This document shows, one piece after another, positions 60,701 to 64,000 of a stretch of 64,000 bases of DNA; position 1 is the first letter of the stretch; each line of letters starts with the position of its first letter. The notes beneath the pieces are model-generated. The model worked only from the letters and a program-made list of their open reading frames with translations. It was not told the DNA's origin and made no database searches. The DNA comes from Tamaricihabitans halophyticus. GTDB taxonomy: Bacteria; Actinomycetota; Actinomycetes; Mycobacteriales; Pseudonocardiaceae. A program made the translations under genes and the position numbers. Location: contig NZ_SLXQ01000001.1 of assembly GCF_004340875.1 (NCBI RefSeq), forward strand, positions 1 through 64,000, written 5' to 3'.

Positions 60701-60995
60701 CGGTGTGCAGCACGCTACGGTCCGGGAGCACCGCCATCGCGATCGGTTCGCCGGTGCTCGGTTCACCCTTGGCGAGGGTGATCTGGTCGAAGTCCGACTC
60801 GGCCGGCGGCTCGTCGGCAGTGTGTCGGGCGCCTTGTTGCCCGATCTGTTGCTCGGCTGGTTGCGGTACCGCCACCGCGGCTGGAGCCGCTACCGCCGCG
60901 GTGGCCAGCGCGGTGCCCAGCGCGAGCGCCGCGGCGCCCAACCGGCTGAGCCGCGTCCTTGGCTTCCTTGATCCGCTGGTTATGCCTCGTTGCAC
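57771..60995 (-). CDS. Secreted PQQ-type sugar dehydrogenase with PKD, CBM6-like and 3-keto-disaccharide-hydrolase domains
   Basis: A 1074-residue protein with a signal peptide (LGAAALALGTALATAAVAAP). Residues about 68-500 form the glucose/sorbosone-dehydrogenase beta-propeller (GMQGVAIDPNFAENRWVYLY, EIYAMGFRNPFRFAVDHETG, LGDYGPDAG). A PKD domain follows (APLTAKFDPEGTNDPDGEAV), then a CBM6-like module (ending DLDMLAAEGDG), a Pro/Glu linker and a DUF1080/3-keto-disaccharide-hydrolase domain (ALFDGTQESLANWRQAGPGE onward to the end). GTG start. One chain could oxidise a sugar and cleave the resulting keto-glycoside outside the cell. Upstream of the Ebo genes, it looks like the supplier of substrate. 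Confidence 0.85.
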   Translation of the reverse strand: MQRGITSGSRKPRTRLSRLGAAALALGTALATAAVAAPAAVAVPQPAEQQIGQQGARHTADEPPAESDFDQITLAKGEPSTGEPIAMAVLPDRSVLHTARDGRVMLTTPEASTTLAADIDVYTHDEDGMQGVAIDPNFAENRWVYLYYAPPLETPEGEAPEEGSSADFEPFQGYNQLARYKLTEEGTLDLASEQQILRVAADRGTCCHAGGEIDFDADGNLLLSTGDDTNPFSSDGYTPIDERENRNPAFDGQRSAANTNDLRGKLLRITVAEDGSYTVPEGNLFKPGAEGTKPEIYAMGFRNPFRFAVDHETGWIYLGDYGPDAGSANPDRGPAGMVEFNLIKEPGNYGWPYCVGDNEPYRDYDFESGNSGEPFDCAAPRNESPNNTGLTELPPAQPAWIPYDDGSVPEFGSGPESPMGGPVYRFDESIEEETKFPEYFDGKNFAYEWDRGWIKEISVGEDGSPGEIKPFFDSMDLVRPMNIEFGPDGSLYVLDYGSGYFGGAEDSALYRIDYTQGKRTPQVQLSADTTNGPAPLTAKFDPEGTNDPDGEAVEYAWDFNNDGEVDSTEQGPTEFTYTEPGSYSAKLAVTDESGLTGYASVVITVGNTAPTVEVEQPVDGGFFGFGDQVPFKVTVTDPEDGEIDCSKVTVEYILGHDNHGHPLSRETGCEGTIETPADEGHGMDANVFGVINASYTDNGAGDVPPLTGSGQNVLQPKHKQAEFFDEAEGVEVVEHEGAKGGKRVGGIDPGDWIKFEPTNLTGLTGIGYRVSSGGPGGTIDVHAGAPDGPLVHSVEVTDTGGVDQYEDLPATPIEDPGETGPLYLVFNGSGSNLFDLDMLAAEGDGVAAPPSASGAPGEEPPPAQPEPPEAPEQPKDPEQPEPVACEPTEPEDGYRALFDGTQESLANWRQAGPGEFEFQQEDCTIRSTGGMGLLWYGEEFDAYSLKLDWKMTGDDNSGVFVGFEEPGDDPWHAVNTGYEVQIDATDDPDKTTGSIYDFQSADIAKRDEALKPPGEWNSYEIVVEDQTIKVFLNEVLINEFASTDPERDLTSGFVGLQNHGDADEVHFRNVRITE

Positions 60996-61099
60996 AGGTG
61001 CTTCTCCTCGCTAGCGCCAGCCCGACGAACGGTCCCCGGGCCGTGAACTCAGACCTTGGTGCTGTGCCGGCTGCCCTCCTTTCCTACTCGATGCGCCGT
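60996..61099. other. 104-base spacer between xylA and the sugar-oxidase gene
   Basis: No gene. A weak GC-rich inverted repeat (ACGGTCCCCGGGCCGT) near 61032 could form a small hairpin. The GAGGAGAAG ribosome-binding site of the oxidase gene lies at its left end. Confidence 0.4.
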
Positions 61100-62260
61100 T
61101 CAGCGCGCGCCGAGCAAATGCTCCATACCCAACTGATCGAGATACTCGTAATGCATGCCACGTGCACCGGCGGCTTCCGGGTCGAACGGCTCCGCGCGAA
61201 GGTCCGCGAGCGTCTCACCCGGCTCCAGGGTGGGCAGTGCCAGCTCCGGCACCCTGGATCGCCGCAACGCGGCGGCTACCTCCGGATCAGCGCGCAACTC
61301 GCGTGCTCTACTCGCCATGATCAGGTAATTACGCATACAACCCGCCGCGGCGGCCCAGACGCCCTCGTCGTCCTCGGTGCGTGCCGGTTTGAAATCGAAG
61401 TGCCGTGGTCCCTGATAGCCGGCGCTTTCCAACAGATCCACCAGGTAAAAGGCCGATTTCAGATCACCGTTGCCAAACCGCAGATCCTGGTCATAGCGCG
61501 GCCCCTGCTGACCGTTCAGGTCAATGTGGAACAGCTTGCCCTGCCACAGGGCTTGCGCATAGCCGTGTACTACCGACATACCCGCCATCTGCTCGTGGCC
61601 GACCTCGGGATTGACGCCGACGAGCTCGCCGTCGGCGAGTCTGGTGATGAACGCCAGGGCATGGCCAATCGTGGGCAACAAGATATCGCCACGCGGCTCG
61701 TTCGGTTTTGGCTCGATAGCCAGCCGCATATCGTAGCCCTGCTCGCGGATGTAACCGCAGAGCAGGTCCAGCCCCTCGGCATAGCGATCCAGTGCCGCAC
61801 GGACATCCTTTGCCAGTGGCGACTCCGCTCCCTCCCTGCCACCCCACAGCACATAGGTCGGGGCACCCAGTTCGGCGGCAAGGTCGATATTGCGCAGCAC
61901 CTTACGCAGCGCGAACCGCCGGATATCCCGGTCGTTCGCGGTCAACGCGCCATCCTTGAATACCGGATGGCTGAACAGGTTCGTGGTGACCATGGAAACG
62001 GAGATCCCGGTTTCGTCCACCGCCGAACGGAGATCGGCAACCCTGCGCAGTCGATCCGCATCCGTGCTGCCGAACGGAATCAAGTCGTCATCATGGAAAC
62101 TGACACCCCAGGCGCCGAGCTCGGTCAACCGCTCGAGCGCGTAGCGCATATCGAGCGGACCCCTCGTCGCGACCCCGAACGGATCGACGCCCTGCCAGCC
62201 TACCGTCCACAGACCGAAACTGAACCGGTGTTCCGGACCTGGTTGAAACCCGTTGTGCAT
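61100..62260 (-). CDS. xylA: Xylose isomerase
   Basis: A 386-residue xylose isomerase of the short actinobacterial type. Catalytic His in [13 protein letters not shown], the [11 protein letters not shown] block, Glu/Lys in [13 protein letters not shown], metal ligands in [13 protein letters not shown] and [18 protein letters not shown] are all present. ATG at 62260 with GAGG five bases upstream; a GTG at 62266 is also open. Eight bases downstream of the dehydrogenase gene. It converts xylose to xylulose, or an analogous pentose or hexose in this pathway; no xylulokinase is in the window. Confidence 0.92.
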   Translation of the reverse strand: MHNGFQPGPEHRFSFGLWTVGWQGVDPFGVATRGPLDMRYALERLTELGAWGVSFHDDDLIPFGSTDADRLRRVADLRSAVDETGISVSMVTTNLFSHPVFKDGALTANDRDIRRFALRKVLRNIDLAAELGAPTYVLWGGREGAESPLAKDVRAALDRYAEGLDLLCGYIREQGYDMRLAIEPKPNEPRGDILLPTIGHALAFITRLADGELVGVNPEVGHEQMAGMSVVHGYAQALWQGKLFHIDLNGQQGPRYDQDLRFGNGDLKSAFYLVDLLESAGYQGPRHFDFKPARTEDDEGVWAAAAGCMRNYLIMASRARELRADPEVAAALRRSRVPELALPTLEPGETLADLRAEPFDPEAAGARGMHYEYLDQLGMEHLLGAR

Positions 62261-62267
62261 ACTCACC

Positions 62268-63443
62268 TCAGCGACTCCCGACGGTCGTCGGTGCCGCGTC
62301 TACGGCCGTCCACTGTGAGCTGTTCGCGGCGCTGCGCTGCACCGCGTCCAGTACGCGTTGCACGCGTAGCCCGTCAGCGAAATCCGGTCGGGGCTGGCTA
62401 CCGTCCGCGAGCGCGGTCAGGAAATCCGCGATCTCATGGGTGAAGGTGTGCTCGTAACCAAGCGGATGGCCGGGTGGCCACCAAGCTTCCAGGTAAGGGT
62501 GTTCCGGTTCGGTGACCAGAATCCGGCGGAAGCCGGCCTCCGGGTCCGGGTTGGTGCCATCGTGGAAGTGCAGCTCGTTCATCGACTCGAAATCGAAAGC
62601 GAGACTGCCGCGCGAGCCGTTCAGCTCCAACCGCATCGAGTTCTTCCGGCCAAGCGCGTATCTCGTTGCCTCGAAGCTGGCCACCGCACCGGATCTGAGC
62701 CGGCCGTGGAACAGCGCGCAGTCGTCTACCGTGACGTCCTCCAGCCGGCCGTTGCCGGTCGCGGTGCCCGGCCGGCGGCGGACGAAGGTATCGGTCAGTG
62801 CCGAGACACCCTCGATTGGTTCACCGGTGACGAACTGGGTGGCGTCCACGATATGCGCGCCGATATCCCCGAGCGCGCCCGATCCGGCATGTTCCTTGCG
62901 CAGTCGCCAGCTCATCGGCGCATCCGGGTTGGCGAGCCAGTCCTGTAGATAGGTCGCCCGGACATGCCGTAGTTCGCCGAGCCTGCCATCGGCGACCAGC
63001 CGGCGGGCAAAGGCGAGTGCGGGAACCCTGCGGTAGTTGAACGCCACCATCGCGCGCACCCCGCGTTCGGCCGCTTCCGCCGCGGCACTCGCCATCCGTT
63101 CCGCCTCGGCGAGGGTATTCGCCAGCGGCTTCTCGCAGATCACGTGTTTGCCGGCGGCGAGAGCGGCGATCGCCATATCGGCGTGGCTGTCCCCGGGTGT
63201 GCAGATATCGATCACGTCCACATCGGAACGTTCGAGTAGGCTCGTCCAGTCGGTGGTCACCTCCGGCCAGCCCATCTTGTCCGCGGCCGCCTGGGTTCTT
63301 GCCCGGTCCCTGCCAGCGAGTACGACTTGGCGCGGCTGCCAGGCCAAGCCAAAAAACCGGTGTACGTTTCGCCAGGCATGCGAGTGCACCGCACCCATGA
63401 ACGCGTGCCCGATCACCGCGACGCCAATCGTCGTGCCCTGCAT
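62268..63443 (-). CDS. Gfo/Idh/MocA-family oxidoreductase
   Basis: A 391-residue NAD(P)-dependent sugar dehydrogenase. The N-terminal Rossmann part has [38 protein letters not shown] and the [12 protein letters not shown] motif; the C-terminal part has [20 protein letters not shown], typical of inositol- and glycoside-active members. ATG start at 63443 after AGGGG. It should oxidise a sugar or cyclitol. Sits 52 bases downstream of the ABC sugar-binding gene. Confidence 0.88.
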   Translation of the reverse strand: MQGTTIGVAVIGHAFMGAVHSHAWRNVHRFFGLAWQPRQVVLAGRDRARTQAAADKMGWPEVTTDWTSLLERSDVDVIDICTPGDSHADMAIAALAAGKHVICEKPLANTLAEAERMASAAAEAAERGVRAMVAFNYRRVPALAFARRLVADGRLGELRHVRATYLQDWLANPDAPMSWRLRKEHAGSGALGDIGAHIVDATQFVTGEPIEGVSALTDTFVRRRPGTATGNGRLEDVTVDDCALFHGRLRSGAVASFEATRYALGRKNSMRLELNGSRGSLAFDFESMNELHFHDGTNPDPEAGFRRILVTEPEHPYLEAWWPPGHPLGYEHTFTHEIADFLTALADGSQPRPDFADGLRVQRVLDAVQRSAANSSQWTAVDAAPTTVGSR

Positions 63444-63495
63444 AGTTAGCCACCCCTGTTCGGTCGGTCGTCCTGCCCGTGGCGATAGCCCTTGT

Positions 63496-64000
63496 TCACG
63501 AGTCAAAGGCGATATCCAGGTACTCGTCCACGTTGTCCGCGGTAACCACCGCCGAATACGTGGTGACATTGGCCGGAATCTCGTGCTCAGCAAGGTCACC
63601 GAGGCCCTTCGCCTGGCCGAGTAGCCTGGCCAGCGCGATCGCCGAGGAACACATCGATGGGCTGTACAGCACGGTCGCCTCGACGACACTGTTGCCTGCC
63701 TTGATCCGGTCCATCATGTCCCGCGAACCGGCGCCGCCAACCATGAAGAACTCGTCCCGGTTGGCGTTCTCGATCGCCGAGACGACACCGATGCCCTGAT
63801 CGTCATCGTGGTTCCACAACGCATCCAGCTTGCTCGCCGCCTGCAACAGGTTCGCGGTCTGCTGCTCGCCCGTCTCCGGGGTGAACTGCGCGGCTACCCG
63901 ATGTCGCACCTCGAGCCCGTGGCGTTGCAGCGCATCGCGGAACCCGTTGCTGCGTTCCCTGGTGAGTGGCAGCGAATCGATCCCGGCGACCTCACCGATC
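63496..64000 (-). CDS. Sugar ABC transporter substrate-binding protein, C-terminal part
   Basis: The last 167 residues of a Periplasmic_binding_4 (RbsB-like) protein; the start lies beyond the window. Visible segments: RERSNGFRDALQRHGLEV, AAQFTPETGEQQTANLLQAA (first 20), LDALWNHDDDQGIGVVSAIE, and NVDEYLDIAFDS at the end. Such proteins bind ribose, xylose or related sugars for an ABC importer. It is first in the visible series, which suggests the whole operon works on an imported sugar. Confidence 0.85.
   Translation of the reverse strand, partial: IGEVAGIDSLPLTRERSNGFRDALQRHGLEVRHRVAAQFTPETGEQQTANLLQAASKLDALWNHDDDQGIGVVSAIENANRDEFFMVGGAGSRDMMDRIKAGNSVVEATVLYSPSMCSSAIALARLLGQAKGLGDLAEHEIPANVTTYSAVVTADNVDEYLDIAFDS

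Noticed and set aside
1-64000. CRISPR array, tRNA or rRNA genes
   Set aside because: No regularly spaced repeats of 24-40 bases and no cloverleaf or rRNA-like segments were seen on either strand.

Overview
The window is high-GC actinobacterial chromosome, most likely from the family Pseudonocardiaceae. The signs are the strong G/C third-position bias, frequent GTG and TTG starts, an AdnAB helicase-nuclease, DUF5753 regulators, LytR-CpsA-Psr proteins and several blocks whose gene content matches the Mycobacterium chromosome. I see no tRNA, rRNA or CRISPR array.

Left end (1-2.8 kb) is accessory DNA. It holds the 3' end of an IS481-type transposase, a three-gene regulatory module (XRE/DUF5753 protein, DUF6879 protein and a small Cys-containing protein broken by a one-base frameshift) and three overlapping micro-genes on the other strand. 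The module is bracketed by two 22-bp direct repeats. From 2.8 to 8.7 kb lies a methyltransferase, GH57 and GT4 set like Rv3030-Rv3032 (methylglucose lipopolysaccharide synthesis), interrupted on the opposite strand by a secreted GH2 glycosidase and a small membrane protein. Next come cbiB, a secreted M14 carboxypeptidase and a gluconate divergon (GntR against gntK-gntP) with two matching operator half-spans. A second, intact copy of the XRE/DUF6879/small-protein module sits at 14.2-16.1 kb, with a strong inverted repeat in front of it.

From 16 to 49 kb the content is mostly core: yvkA-type DUF1232 protein, nudC, a pair of M16 peptidases, a DUF2207 membrane protein, a YpfJ-like metalloprotease, adnB-adnA with a nearby alkyltransferase-like gene, rfbD-rfbB, two LytR-CpsA-Psr genes, a TIGR03089 protein, doxX, an acyl-CoA dehydrogenase, purE-purK, two GT87 membrane glycosyltransferases, a degenerate GGDEF-type protein, a very large ECF sigma factor fused to its own zinc-finger, membrane and exported region, and two tandem GtrA genes.

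The right quarter (48.9-64 kb) is one long minus-strand series of at least twelve tightly packed genes. It runs from a sugar-binding ABC lipoprotein (cut by the window edge) through an Gfo/Idh/MocA dehydrogenase, xylose isomerase and a giant secreted enzyme (PQQ-type sugar dehydrogenase propeller, PKD, CBM6-like and 3-keto-disaccharide-hydrolase domains). After a perfect 14-bp-stem hairpin follows an Ebo-type cluster: inositol-phosphate-synthase-like protein, EboC prenyltransferase, a TIM-barrel/EboA fusion, EboB, EboE, an EboF-like phosphatase and two further TIM-barrel epimerase-like proteins. EboD is absent and an inositol-phosphate-synthase-like cyclase stands in the cluster, which is the most interesting feature of the window. 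I infer a pathway in which an imported or oxidised sugar is cyclised, prenylated and carried or modified by the Ebo proteins; the product cannot be read from the sequence.
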